A DNA stretch of 64,000 nt from Paraburkholderia solisilvae (GTDB taxonomy: Bacteria; Pseudomonadota; Gammaproteobacteria; Burkholderiales; Burkholderiaceae): NCBI RefSeq assembly GCF_902859875.1, contig NZ_CADIKF010000033.1:1-64000 (forward strand), written 5' to 3'. Both the position numbers and the translations under genes were made by a program. The notes under the pieces are model-generated. The model was not told the DNA's origin, did no database searches, and was given only the letters and a program-made list of their open reading frames with translations. This document shows, in pieces, positions 18,590-27,501 of the stretch (positions within the stretch are counted from its first letter, which is position 1; each line of letters begins with the position of its first letter).

Positions 18590-20105
18590 TGCCGTCATGC
18601 GCGCCTTGCGCCCCGCGCCGCTTGCGGCAGCTGTAGCGGCTTTGGCGGCGCTCGTCGCCGGCTGTTCGCTCGCGCCGGACTACAAGGTGCCGCCTTCGCC
18701 GGTTGCCGCGCAATACCGGACCACCGGGCCGTGGGTCAGCGCGAAGCCCGGCGACCAGTTGAATCGCGACGGCTGGTGGACACTCTACGACGACCCGCAA
18801 CTCGACGCGCTCGAGAAGCGGCTGCTCGCGAACAACACCGATCTCGAAGCCGCGTACGCGCATTATCAGCAGGCCCAGGCGTTCGTCACGCAGGTGAGTG
18901 CGGGGCTCTTCCCGACCGTCACGGCGAATACATCGGCGTTCCGCGAGCGGCAATCGGCGACGCGGCCGTTGCGCGGTGCGGGTCCGAACGACTATAACGC
19001 GGTCACGCTCGGCGGCGAAATCGACTACGACCTCGATCTGTGGGGCCGTGTGCGCGATTCGGTGAAGGCCGGCAAGTACGAAGCGCAGGCCACCCAGGCG
19101 GATCTTGCGTCGGTGCAGTTGAGCTTGCAGGTGCAGCTCGCGGATAGTTACGTGCAGTTGCGCGGCCTCGATCAGCAGACCGCGCTGTTGCGCGAGACCG
19201 TCGTCGCGTTTACGAAGGCGCTGCAGCTCACCGAGGCGCTGCACGGCGGCGGCATCGTCGCGGGGCTCGACGTCGCGCGTGCGCAGACGCAGCTGTCGTC
19301 CGCACAATCGCAGCTGTCGCAGACCGTCGCGCAGCGCGCGCTGCTCGAGCATGCGATCGCGGTGCTGGTCGGCGCGTCGGCGTCCGAGTTCACGCTGCCC
19401 GAATCGACCGCGGCGATTCCGCTGCCGCCTATTCCGGTCGGCGTGCCGTCGGTGCTGCTGCAGCGGCGCCCCGATATCGCGGCGGCCGAGCGGCGTGTCG
19501 CGGAAGCGAACGCGAAGATCGGCGTTGCGCGCGCCGCGTATTTCCCGTCGATTACGCTGACCGCGGCGGGCGGCCTGCAAAGTTCGAGCTATACGAACTT
19601 CTTCAGTGCGCCGAACTTCTTCTGGGCGCTCGGGCCGCAGCTCACGCAGTATATTTTCGATGGCGGATTCCGGCGCGGCCAGCTCGAAGCGGCCAAGGCG
19701 GCCACCAGCGAAGCCGGCGCGCGTTATCGCGGCGTCGTGCTCACGGCGTTCCAGCAGGTCGAAGACAACCTGACGCTGCTGGCGGATCTCGGCACCGCGC
19801 TGCAGCAGCAGCGCGATGCGGCGTCGGCGGCCGAGCGTGCGCTGTCGCTCGCGCTTACGCAATACAAGCAGGGCGCGATCGGCTACCTCGACGTGGTGAC
19901 TGCTCAGACCGCCGCGCTCGATGCGGAAGTGTCGGCGATCCAGATCCAGACGCGGCAGCAGAGCGCGAACGTGCAGCTGGTGCGCGCGGTGGGCGGCGGC
20001 TGGTCGGCTGAGCAGCTCGACCAGGCGGCCACTGCGCCGGCGCTCGTCGCATCGGCGGACGAGCATGCGCCGTCGAATACGGCGTCGGACGCCGCGGGTA
20101 AATAA
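18582..20105 (+). CDS. RND efflux outer-membrane channel lipoprotein (NodT/OprM type)
   Basis: A 507-residue TolC-like outer-membrane factor. The N terminus is a lipoprotein signal ending in LVAGCS, followed by the family start block LAPDYKVPPSPVAAQY. Two repeats of long helical segments form the tunnel, including QRRPDIAAAERRVAEANAKI and TQYIFDGGFRRGQLEAAKA. ATG 18582 overlaps the adaptor stop by eight bases; ATG 18597 is an alternative start. It completes the pump operon, and a GC-rich palindrome lies about 100 bases downstream. Confidence 0.92.
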   Translation: MGNAVMRALRPAPLAAAVAALAALVAGCSLAPDYKVPPSPVAAQYRTTGPWVSAKPGDQLNRDGWWTLYDDPQLDALEKRLLANNTDLEAAYAHYQQAQAFVTQVSAGLFPTVTANTSAFRERQSATRPLRGAGPNDYNAVTLGGEIDYDLDLWGRVRDSVKAGKYEAQATQADLASVQLSLQVQLADSYVQLRGLDQQTALLRETVVAFTKALQLTEALHGGGIVAGLDVARAQTQLSSAQSQLSQTVAQRALLEHAIAVLVGASASEFTLPESTAAIPLPPIPVGVPSVLLQRRPDIAAAERRVAEANAKIGVARAAYFPSITLTAAGGLQSSSYTNFFSAPNFFWALGPQLTQYIFDGGFRRGQLEAAKAATSEAGARYRGVVLTAFQQVEDNLTLLADLGTALQQQRDAASAAERALSLALTQYKQGAIGYLDVVTAQTAALDAEVSAIQIQTRQQSANVQLVRAVGGGWSAEQLDQAATAPALVASADEHAPSNTASDAAGK

Positions 20106-20210
20106 GCGTGATGCGGCTGTTGCGCGGTCGCTCAGCGGCGGCGCTGTAGCCGCGCGTCGAACGCTGCGTGGCGCTTGTGGCGCTTGCTCGGTGACCGCTG
20201 AGCCGCAGCA

Positions 20211-20238
20211 GTGAGAGCCCGCCTGGGCGGGCTCTCAC
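20211..20238 (+). terminator. possible terminator hairpin after the efflux operon
   Basis: A 13-bp inverted repeat (GTGAGAGCCCGCC at 20211-20223 with 20226-20238) with almost no loop, so the inner pair must open. No U tract follows, so termination is only probable. The surrounding 20106-20423 holds no gene that I can support. Confidence 0.55.
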
Positions 20239-20423
20239 GTGCGCCATCGCGGGGCGGCTTTGTGTGTGTCCGCGTCTGCCCCGCATTCGCCGCCGCGCCC
20301 GTCATATCTCACATCTCGCAGCTCACGGCGCACAGCCTTGATGGGGCGGGCAGTGCACGCGCCGCTTTGCATGCCTGAGCCGCTTCGCGCTACCGCCCCA
20401 CCGCCCTCGACGTACTGCGCCGC

Positions 20424-20939
20424 TTACACGTGGCGCGTCGCCTCGAACAGGAACCACGCGCGCCGTTCCGTTTCGTCGATCCAGTTCTCCAGCTCGCTTG
20501 CACTGGCGACATCGCCGGCTTCGTCGCAGACGTCGTGCGCCTCGCGCATGCTGGCCGCGAGCGCGAGGTTGTCGTTGCGCAGTTCCGCGAGCATTTCCTC
20601 GGGCGGGACAAACGGCTTGTCGTTGTCGCGGATGCGTTGCAGCTTCGCGATCTGGCCGATCGAGCGCAACGTCGTCTGGCCGATCTTGCGGACACGCTCG
20701 GCGATATCGTCGGTCATGCCGAAAATCTGCTCACCCTGTTCGTCGAGCAGCAGGTGATAGTCGCGGAAATGCGGGCCAGACATGTGCCAGTGAAAGTTTT
20801 TCGTCTTGATGTAAAGCGCAAAGGTATCGGCGAGCAGCGGATTGAGCGCCGCGGCGACCTTCGCGGTGGCGTCCTCCGGCAGGTCGGACGGCGTGCGCAG
20901 CGCGGCTTTGGCGGGTTTGCTTTCAACGGTATGCGGCAT
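20424..20939 (-). CDS. Dps family DNA-binding ferritin-like protein
   Basis: A 171-residue ferritin-fold protein. The Dps ferroxidase motif is clear: TKNFHWHMSGPHFRDYHLLL then DEQGEQIFGMTDDIAERVRK, which supply His/Asp/Glu ligands at the dimer interface. Dps proteins form 12-subunit shells that oxidise and store iron and protect DNA under oxidative stress or starvation. The start at 20939 follows a GAGGAA box on the minus strand; the open frame extends to 21098 but lacks support. It is convergent with the efflux operon. Confidence 0.93.
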   Translation of the reverse strand: MPHTVESKPAKAALRTPSDLPEDATAKVAAALNPLLADTFALYIKTKNFHWHMSGPHFRDYHLLLDEQGEQIFGMTDDIAERVRKIGQTTLRSIGQIAKLQRIRDNDKPFVPPEEMLAELRNDNLALAASMREAHDVCDEAGDVASASELENWIDETERRAWFLFEATRHV

Positions 20940-21436
20940 GGCATGTTCCTCGATTGAGTGTCGGTTCGCAGGATGGTGCAAGAGGCGCGTCGCCGTGAAC
21001 GGCCGTCGTATCCGCGGCCGGCGATGCGCGACTGGAAAGCATCGCGCGTCGCGCGCCGCGGCGTATTGCCGGACGAACGGCTTTTTGCAGGTTCGCACTT
21101 TTTTACGCGGCGTGCACGGACTGCGCGACTCGCGCAGAGTGCATCAGCGTGCGTTGACCCGCCGGCGTGCCGGGTTGCGTCGCGCGTGACATGTTCGGCG
21201 CGCGCGGCGTGCGACTTCGCGACGCACGCAGTTTGTGTGCCACGCGTGACGCAGGGTCGGACATCACGCAGCCCGTCGCGTGCCGCAGGCGCTCGATGCC
21301 GGATAAGTGGCGCTCACGCATCGGATACGACCGGCTGGGTACAACGGATGCTCTGCCGTCGAAGTGCCGCGCGCCTGTAACGAGCAATCCGGATCGGGTG
21401 CGCGCCCTGTCACGACGCATCGGGAGGACCGCAACC
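20940..21436. other. intergenic region between dps-type and DUF2934 genes
   Basis: About 500 bases between divergent genes, expected to hold both promoters. The longer open frames crossing it are Arg/Ala/Cys-rich and overlap on both strands, so I do not call them. No RNA gene or strong palindrome was found. Confidence 0.45.
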
Positions 21437-21694
21437 ATGGCAAACGGACACAGCGAAGAACGCATTCGGGAACGCGCATATCACCTGTGGGAACAGGACG
21501 GCTCGCCGGAAGGCCGGGCCGACGAGTACTGGGACAAGGCCAGCAGACAGATTGTCGCCGAGGGCGACGATACGACGGAGCCGGTTTCCGCCGACCAGTC
21601 GAAGAAGCGCAGTCTTGAAGATGTGGCGCCGCAGGAAGACGAGGACCAGAGTGCGGGTCAGGTCGGGGCGCCGCGAGCGAAACGGGCGCGCTAA
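21437..21694 (+). CDS. DUF2934 domain-containing small protein
   Basis: An 85-residue hydrophilic protein. Residues about 6-38 match DUF2934, EERIRERAYHLWEQDGSPEG followed by RADEYWDKASRQI; the tail is acidic then basic and looks disordered. The ATG at 21437 has a GGGAGGA box at 21422-21428. DUF2934 proteins are common in proteobacteria and have no established biochemical role. The gene stands alone, with a Dps gene divergent upstream. Confidence 0.82.
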   Translation: MANGHSEERIRERAYHLWEQDGSPEGRADEYWDKASRQIVAEGDDTTEPVSADQSKKRSLEDVAPQEDEDQSAGQVGAPRAKRAR

Positions 21695-21940
21695 CTGTGG
21701 GCGGGATGAGCGGGTGAGGGGCGCTGACGAGATAACAGGGCCGGTGTCGATGCGGAATAAGCACGCAGAATCAGCACGCAGAAGAAAGGCGCAGGATACG
21801 CACGCGAAATAAGTACGCGAAATAAGTACGCGCAATCAACGGTGCGCCGGCAGCGTGAAGTCGCGCATGTTGCGCGCGTAAGCCTTACAAACGCCGTGCA
21901 GCGAATCGGAGCGGCTCTTCACCGCCCACTGTCGGAACGC

Positions 21941-22942
21941 ATGATGACGACCTTGCACAATGCCCCGCGGAATGCGCCGCGGACCGCGCTTCGGAGCGCG
22001 CTCCACCACGCGCGAAGCAACGATGCGCTGCGTTTTCTCGCGACGCATCCGCTGCGCTTCCTGTTGAGCGCACTCAAGGCGTTCCGCGCGAACCAGGGGC
22101 TGCTGCTGGCCGGCGCGGTTGCGTATTACGCGTTGCTGTCCATCGTGCCGCTGCTGATTCTGATCGCCATCGCGTTCTCGCATTTCGTCGGCGAACAACG
22201 CCTGCTCGAGACGCTCGCGCGCCTGCTCGAATGGCTGACACCGGGACAGTCGAATGCCCTCGTGCATGAGCTCGCCAACTTCCTTGCGCATCGCAACGTG
22301 GTCGGCTGGCTGCTGCTCGTCACGATGATCTTTTTCAGTTCGCTTGCGTTTACGGTGCTCGAGAATGCGTTGTCGATCATCTTCGTGCATCGCGTCGCGA
22401 TCCGGCGCCGGCACTTTCTCGTGTCCGCGATCGTGCCTTACTGTTTCAGCCTGTCGCTCGGGGTCGGCGTGCTGCTTGTCACGCTCGTCACCAGTAGTCT
22501 GCAGGTGGTCGCGTCCGACGGCATCGTGCTGTTCGGCCATCCGGTTTCGCTGACGGGCGCGGTGCGCACCGTGCTGTACCTGCTCGGTGTCGCCGGCGAG
22601 GTGTTCGTGCTGACCGCGATCTATCTCGTGATTCCGGTCGGCCGGCCGGCGCCGCGCCACGCGCTGATGGGCGCGCTGACCGCCGCGCTGCTGTGGGAGA
22701 TCACGCGGCGCGTGCTGGTCTGGTACTTCGCGACGCTGTCGCAGGTCAACGTCGTGTACGGATCGCTGGCGACCGCGATCGTCGTGCTGTTCAGCCTCGA
22801 AGCGCTGGCCACGCTGCTGCTGTTCGGCGCGCAGCTGATTGCCGAATACGAACGCCTCAGTGTGCCGCCGCGCACATCTCCACCCGGGCCGCCCGACCCG
22901 CCTGCACCTCCTGCACCTCCCGCGCCATTGAGCACCGGCTAG
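21941..22942 (+). CDS. YihY/BrkB family inner-membrane protein
   Basis: A 333-residue polytopic membrane protein of the UPF0761/YihY (BrkB-like) family, with about six hydrophobic helices. Family blocks are FRANQGLLLAGAVAYYALLS and IPLLILIAI-like VPLLILIAIAFSH, then VYGSLATAIVVLFSLEA near the end. ATG 21941 (or 21944) is chosen; the frame extends upstream to 21842 without support. The tail is a Pro-rich low-complexity stretch (PPGPPDPPAPPAPPAP) encoded by small CCTGCACCT-like repeats. Despite the historical RNase BN name, the family is not a nuclease and its function is unresolved. Confidence 0.85.
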   Translation: MMTTLHNAPRNAPRTALRSALHHARSNDALRFLATHPLRFLLSALKAFRANQGLLLAGAVAYYALLSIVPLLILIAIAFSHFVGEQRLLETLARLLEWLTPGQSNALVHELANFLAHRNVVGWLLLVTMIFFSSLAFTVLENALSIIFVHRVAIRRRHFLVSAIVPYCFSLSLGVGVLLVTLVTSSLQVVASDGIVLFGHPVSLTGAVRTVLYLLGVAGEVFVLTAIYLVIPVGRPAPRHALMGALTAALLWEITRRVLVWYFATLSQVNVVYGSLATAIVVLFSLEALATLLLFGAQLIAEYERLSVPPRTSPPGPPDPPAPPAPPAPLSTG

Positions 22943-23083
22943 CGTACCGCGCGCGCCCGTTATGCTAACGTTCGGCTTTCGCTGGCGCAGGCTTTCCCTT
23001 GCCGCGCGCAGTGCGAAGGCATGCAGGATGTGCCCGCTTTTGCAAGCTTTCGCGCATCCTGTGTTCGTTGAGGAGACACTCCG

Positions 23084-23989
23084 ATGAAAGTCGCCGTGAT
23101 GGGTGCGGGCGCAGTCGGCTGCTATTACGGCGGCATGCTGGCGCGCGCCGGGCATGACGTCGTGCTGATCGGCCGCGCGCAGCATGTCGACGCGATTCGC
23201 GCGCAGGGTTTGCGGCTCGATACGCAAAGCTTCGACGAACGCGTGCGCGTCGCGGCGAGCACCGATGCGCATGCCGCAGCCGGCGCGCAGCTCGTGCTGT
23301 TCTGCGTAAAGTCCACCGATACCGAAAGCGCCGCATTGCAGTTGCGGCCGCATCTCGCGCAAGACGCGCTGATTCTCACGCTGCAAAACGGCGTCGACAA
23401 TGCGGAACGCCTGCGCAGCCAGCTTGCGCAGCAAGTCGCGGCGGCGGTCGTGTATGTCGCAGCCGGCATGGCCGGACCCGGTCACGTGAAACACAACGGT
23501 CGCGGCGAACTGGTGATCGAGCCGTCGAGCGCAAGCGACGCCGTGGCGCGCGTGCTGATCGCAGCCGGCGTGCCGACCGAGATTTCCGATAACGTGCGCG
23601 GCGCATTGTGGGCGAAGCTGATCCTCAACTGCGCGTACAACGCGCTGTCCGCGCTCGCGCAATTGCCTTACGGCGAACTCGTGCGGCGCGAAGGCGTGAC
23701 GGACGTGATGCGCGACGTGGTCGCCGAATGCGTCGCGGTCGCGCGGGCCGACCAGGTGGTCATTCCCGGCGACGTCGACGCGGCCGTGCGCCGGATCGCC
23801 GAGACGATGACGACCCAATACTCGTCGACTGCGCAGGACCTCGCACGCGGCCGCCGCAGCGAGATCGATCATCTGAACGGATATGTCGTACGGCGTGGCG
23901 CGATACGCGGCGTCGCGACGCCGGCCAATCGCGTGCTGCATACGCTCGTGAAGCTGGTTGAAAGCAACGCGCGCGCAACCGCTGCATGA
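23084..23989 (+). CDS. panE: 2-dehydropantoate 2-reductase family protein
   Basis: A 301-residue NADPH-dependent oxidoreductase that would reduce ketopantoate to pantoate in coenzyme A synthesis. The Rossmann motif MGAGAVGCYYGGMLARAG is at residues 6-23. The substrate-domain blocks LILTLQNGVDNAERL, GMAGPGHVKHNGRGEL, LWAKLILNCAYNALSAL (catalytic Lys) and a C-terminal RGRRSEIDHLNGYVVR are typical. A GAGGAG-like box precedes the ATG. Burkholderiaceae often have several paralogues, so this copy need not be the biosynthetic one; its neighbour is an SDR dehydrogenase rather than panBC. Confidence 0.82.
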   Translation: MKVAVMGAGAVGCYYGGMLARAGHDVVLIGRAQHVDAIRAQGLRLDTQSFDERVRVAASTDAHAAAGAQLVLFCVKSTDTESAALQLRPHLAQDALILTLQNGVDNAERLRSQLAQQVAAAVVYVAAGMAGPGHVKHNGRGELVIEPSSASDAVARVLIAAGVPTEISDNVRGALWAKLILNCAYNALSALAQLPYGELVRREGVTDVMRDVVAECVAVARADQVVIPGDVDAAVRRIAETMTTQYSSTAQDLARGRRSEIDHLNGYVVRRGAIRGVATPANRVLHTLVKLVESNARATAA

Positions 23990-24166
23990 TGCGTGGCGCA
24001 GCGCGTTGGCGAGTCTTCACGCTTGCTGGTTTTACCCTGCTTTTGCAGATGTTTTTGTCCATGCGGACGACCTGTTGCGACGCTTCGTGCTAGCATCGTC
24101 CGCCCCATCTTCCTGAACCGGGACCGCGCGCCGGTGTCGCGATCCCCGCGCCAACGAGGTTCCCCG

Positions 24167-25054
24167 ATGACTCAATCTGCTTCTTCTTCCGCTACGCATC
24201 CGACGCATCCGGCCTTTGCGGCGCCGGGCGCGGTCGCCGTCATTACCGGCGGCGCCTCCGGCATCGGCCTTGCCGCCGCGAAGCGTTTTGCACGGTTAGG
24301 GCTGCGCGTGTGTATCGCCGATCTCGGCGCCGAACGTCTCGCGCACGCAGTCGACGAAGTCGCCGCGGTTGCCGCGCACGGCGCAAGCGCCGTGTTCGCG
24401 CAGGAGACCGATGTAAGCCGCGTCGAAGACATGCGCCGTCTGCAGGCCGCGGTGCGCGAGCGCTTCGGCGGCACGGACGTGCTGATGAACAACGCGGGCA
24501 TGCACCAGGAAAACACCATCTTCGGTCCCGCCGACCACTGGCAGCGCGTGCTCGGCGTGAACCTGTGGGGCGTGATTCATGGCACGCAGGTGTTCGTGCC
24601 GGAGATGATCGAGCGCGGCCGGCCCGGGCTCGTCATCAACACCGGCTCGAAACAGGGCATCACGACGCCGCCGGGCGACCCCGCTTACAACGTCTCGAAA
24701 GCGGCGCTGAAGGCCTTTACCGAAGCGCTGCAGCACGAATTGCGCAACAGCGCGAACGGCAAGATCAGCGCGCATCTGCTGATTCCCGGTTTTGTATTCA
24801 CCGAGCTTACGCGACGCGGCCGTGCCGAGAAGCCGGCGGCCGCGTGGACGCCGGAGCAGACCGTCGACTTCATGATGGAACGGCTCGCGGCCGGCGACTT
24901 CTATATCTTGTGCCCGGACAACGACGTGCCGCGCGCGCTCGACGAGCGGCGCATTCTGTGGGCGGCCGGCGATATCGTCGAGAACCGGCCGGCGCTGTCG
25001 CGCTGGCATCCGGACTACGCGGCGCAATTCGAAGCGTTTATCAAGCAGCGGTGA
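24167..25054 (+). CDS. short-chain dehydrogenase/reductase
   Basis: A 295-residue NAD(P)-dependent SDR. The cofactor motif ITGGASGIGLAAAKRFARLG is near residue 27, NNAG is present (VLMNNAGMHQEN), the catalytic Ser lies in INTGSKQGIT and Tyr/Lys in YNVSKAALKAF. The C terminus is longer than in simple SDRs and carries LSRWHPDYAAQFEAFI. The ATG at 24167 has ACGAGG upstream; an open frame begins at 23993 but has no better start. A strong intrinsic terminator follows. Substrate unknown. Confidence 0.88.
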   Translation: MTQSASSSATHPTHPAFAAPGAVAVITGGASGIGLAAAKRFARLGLRVCIADLGAERLAHAVDEVAAVAAHGASAVFAQETDVSRVEDMRRLQAAVRERFGGTDVLMNNAGMHQENTIFGPADHWQRVLGVNLWGVIHGTQVFVPEMIERGRPGLVINTGSKQGITTPPGDPAYNVSKAALKAFTEALQHELRNSANGKISAHLLIPGFVFTELTRRGRAEKPAAAWTPEQTVDFMMERLAAGDFYILCPDNDVPRALDERRILWAAGDIVENRPALSRWHPDYAAQFEAFIKQR

Positions 25055-25126
25055 TGCACTAATGCGCCGACACGCGGACGAGCTGAAGCGCGGACGCGTT
25101 CGCGCGGCTTCGTTCGATTGACTGAC

Positions 25127-25163
25127 GCGGGCGGCCAGCACGGCCGCCCGCGTTTGCTTTTTG
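25127..25163 (+). terminator. intrinsic terminator after the SDR gene
   Basis: A 10-bp perfect GC stem (GCGGGCGGCC, 25127-25136, with 25142-25151), five-base loop, then a T-rich tail (GTTTGCTTTTTG). It is well placed to end the panE-like/SDR transcript. Confidence 0.88.
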
Positions 25164-25361
25164 CACGCCGCCCCACCTCGCACTGGCGCAATCCACCGAC
25201 TCCAGGCTATCGTTCGCCTCAGCATTCGTCCGTCTCGCGCGAGTCGCCGCGCCGTCGCGTGGGCCTGACCGTCATGCCGCGGCGAGGCGGCTGCTAGCGG
25301 CTGCTAGCGCCTGCTACCGCCTGGTTATCCGGCCTTTATCCAGTTCATACCCGATGCACCC

Positions 25362-26069
25362 ATGATTGCCGATTTCGTCTGGCGGCTCTGTGCCGCGTTC
25401 GCATGCGGTGTCGCGATCGGCCTCGAGCGGCAGATGCGCCAGCGCACCGCGGGGTTGCGCACGATCACGCTCGTAGCAAGCGGCGCGTGCCTGTTCGTCA
25501 CACTCGGTGTGTTGACCGGCAACGGCACTGCCGGCGTCACGCAGATCGCCGCCTATGTGGTGTCCGGCGTCGGCTTTCTCGGCGGCGGCGTGATCATGCG
25601 CGACAAGGGCTCGATTCAGGGCATCAATACCGCGGCCACGCTCTGGTGCGCAGCCGCGGTCGGCGTGCTGTGCGGCAGCGGCCACTACGGCCCGGCGCTG
25701 GCCGGCACGCTCGCGGTGCTCGCGGCCAATACGGTGCTGCGCGACCTGAGCCGCATGATCAATGCGACGCCGGTAGCGAGCGCGGACCTCGTGCGCCAGT
25801 ACGTGATCACGGTCGTATGCCGCGAGGAAGACGAAATTCATATCCGCACGCTGCTGTCGAACTCGATGTATTCGCAACCGTTGTCGTTCCAGAGCCTGAC
25901 GAGCCGCGATGTCGAAGGCGATCCGCCACGCATCGAGGTGAGCGCGACCGTGCGCATGCATCCGAAGGATCAGGCGAAGCTCGAACTGATGGCAAGCCGC
26001 ATCAGCATGGAAAAAGGCGTGTCGAGCATCAGCTGGAGCGGCACCGAAGTCGAGCCGACACCCGAATAA
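25362..26069 (+). CDS. MgtC/SapB family membrane protein
   Basis: A 235-residue inner-membrane protein. The N-terminal half has the MgtC/SapB signature: ACGVAIGLERQMRQRTAGLR, VVSGVGFLGGGVIMRDKGSI and GINTAATLWCAAAVGVLCG, across about four helices. The C-terminal 90 residues form a cytoplasmic ACT-like domain (YVITVVCREEDEIHIRTLLS). MgtC proteins aid growth at low magnesium and in macrophages and restrain ATP synthase in Salmonella; the role here is inferred only from family. The gene stands alone between a terminator and an amidohydrolase gene. Confidence 0.88.
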   Translation: MIADFVWRLCAAFACGVAIGLERQMRQRTAGLRTITLVASGACLFVTLGVLTGNGTAGVTQIAAYVVSGVGFLGGGVIMRDKGSIQGINTAATLWCAAAVGVLCGSGHYGPALAGTLAVLAANTVLRDLSRMINATPVASADLVRQYVITVVCREEDEIHIRTLLSNSMYSQPLSFQSLTSRDVEGDPPRIEVSATVRMHPKDQAKLELMASRISMEKGVSSISWSGTEVEPTPE

Positions 26070-26155
26070 GCGCGCGCGGCGCATGGCGGCGGCGTACGCA
26101 TCGTGCCGCATCGCCGGCGAATCCATACGAAACCACACTACAGGAGGAACGACTC

Positions 26156-27406
26156 GTGCCGACCATCAACCCCGAGCGCCTGCTTGGCGATTTGCACAAG
26201 CTGCGCAGCTTTGGCGCGACCGGGCCGGGCGTCGTGCGGCTCTCGCTGTCGCCGGTCGATGTGGATGCGCGCCGCTGGCTGGCAGGCCGGATGAGCGAAG
26301 CCGGGCTCGATGCGCGGATCGACGGCGTCGGCAATGTGGTCGGCCGCTCGCGCAATGCCGGGCCCGCGCTGCTGATCGGCTCGCACACCGATACGCAGCC
26401 GACCGGCGGCTGGCTCGACGGCGCGCTCGGCGTGATCTACGGACTCGAAATTGCGCGCGCGCTCGCCGAACACGACGACACGCGGCATCTCGCGCTGGAC
26501 GTCGCATCGTGGATCGACGAAGAGGGGACATTCTGCGGGTTTCTCGGCAGCCGCAGCTTTGTCGGCGGCGAGCACGATGCCGCAGTCGACGACGCGCTTC
26601 GTTGCGCGCGCAACCGTGACGGCCAGTTGCTGCACGACGCATTGCAGGCGGCCGGACTCGCGGGCGAACCGCGTGCGAGGCTCGAGCGTGCACGCTATGT
26701 GGGCTACCTGGAGCCGCACATCGAGCAGGGCGGGCGGCTCGAAGCAGGCGGTCACGCGCTCGGCGTCGTCACGACCATCGTCGGGATGCGTGAACTGCGC
26801 GTGCGCTTTACCGGTCAGCGCAATCATGCGGGCACTACGCCGATGGCGATCCGGCGCGATGCGGGCGCGGCGCTGGTCGCGTTTATCGCGCGGATGGACG
26901 ACGCGTTTCGCGCGCTCGCCGATGCCGATACCGTGTGGACGGTCGGCCGTATCGATCTCGAGCCGGGCTCGTTGAGCGTCGTGCCCGGTCAGGCGGACCT
27001 CTATCTGCAGTTCCGCGACAGTAACGCGGCGCGTTTGCGCGCGATGGAGACGGCGCTCGCGGAACTGGTGCGCGAGTTCGACGCGCGCGGGCCGGTCGGC
27101 GTCGCGCTCGACACGCTCGAAGAAGCGATGGAACCGGTCACGATGGATGCGGCGTTGCAGGAGCATGTCGCGCGCGCCGCGCAGGCGCTCGCGCCGGGCC
27201 GCTGGGTGCGCATGCCGAGCGGCGCCGCGCACGATGCACAGGTAATCGCCGCGCAACTGCCCGCGTGCATGCTGTTCGTGCCGAGCATCGGCGGCGTCAG
27301 TCACGATTTCATCGAAGACACCGCGGAAGAACATATCGTGCTCGGCTGTCAGGTTGCGGCGGATGCTGCCGCATCGATCCTGCGGCACGCGGGCGGTAGC
27401 CGGTAG
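26156..27406 (+). CDS. M20-family Zn-dependent hydrolase (allantoate/N-carbamoyl amino acid amidohydrolase type)
   Basis: A 416-residue binuclear metallohydrolase of the hydantoinase/carbamoylase branch of M20. Metal and active-site blocks are LLIGSHTDTQPTGGWLDGAL, SWIDEEGTFCGFLGSRSFVG, YLEPHIEQGGRLEAGG, GQRNHAGTTPMAIRRDAG and SGAAHDAQVIA. It would cleave a carbamoyl or ureido group, as in allantoate or N-carbamoyl-amino acid breakdown. A GTG start at 26156 is chosen because the box CAGGAGGAAC lies directly upstream. No purine or pyrimidine catabolic genes adjoin it. Confidence 0.88.
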   Translation: MPTINPERLLGDLHKLRSFGATGPGVVRLSLSPVDVDARRWLAGRMSEAGLDARIDGVGNVVGRSRNAGPALLIGSHTDTQPTGGWLDGALGVIYGLEIARALAEHDDTRHLALDVASWIDEEGTFCGFLGSRSFVGGEHDAAVDDALRCARNRDGQLLHDALQAAGLAGEPRARLERARYVGYLEPHIEQGGRLEAGGHALGVVTTIVGMRELRVRFTGQRNHAGTTPMAIRRDAGAALVAFIARMDDAFRALADADTVWTVGRIDLEPGSLSVVPGQADLYLQFRDSNAARLRAMETALAELVREFDARGPVGVALDTLEEAMEPVTMDAALQEHVARAAQALAPGRWVRMPSGAAHDAQVIAAQLPACMLFVPSIGGVSHDFIEDTAEEHIVLGCQVAADAAASILRHAGGSR

Positions 27407-27501
27407 CTGAAAGATGACGGCAAGGCAGGCGCCTGAGTCCCTGGGCTTGCGCGCCAATCTATTCGTCCTGCTGAGCGTGTACTTCAGCAACCAGGCTGTG
27501 C

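Noticed and set aside
21836-23941. 701-codon minus-strand open frame opposite YihY and panE
   Set aside because: Antisense shadow across two genes with clear families; repetitive Arg/His composition.
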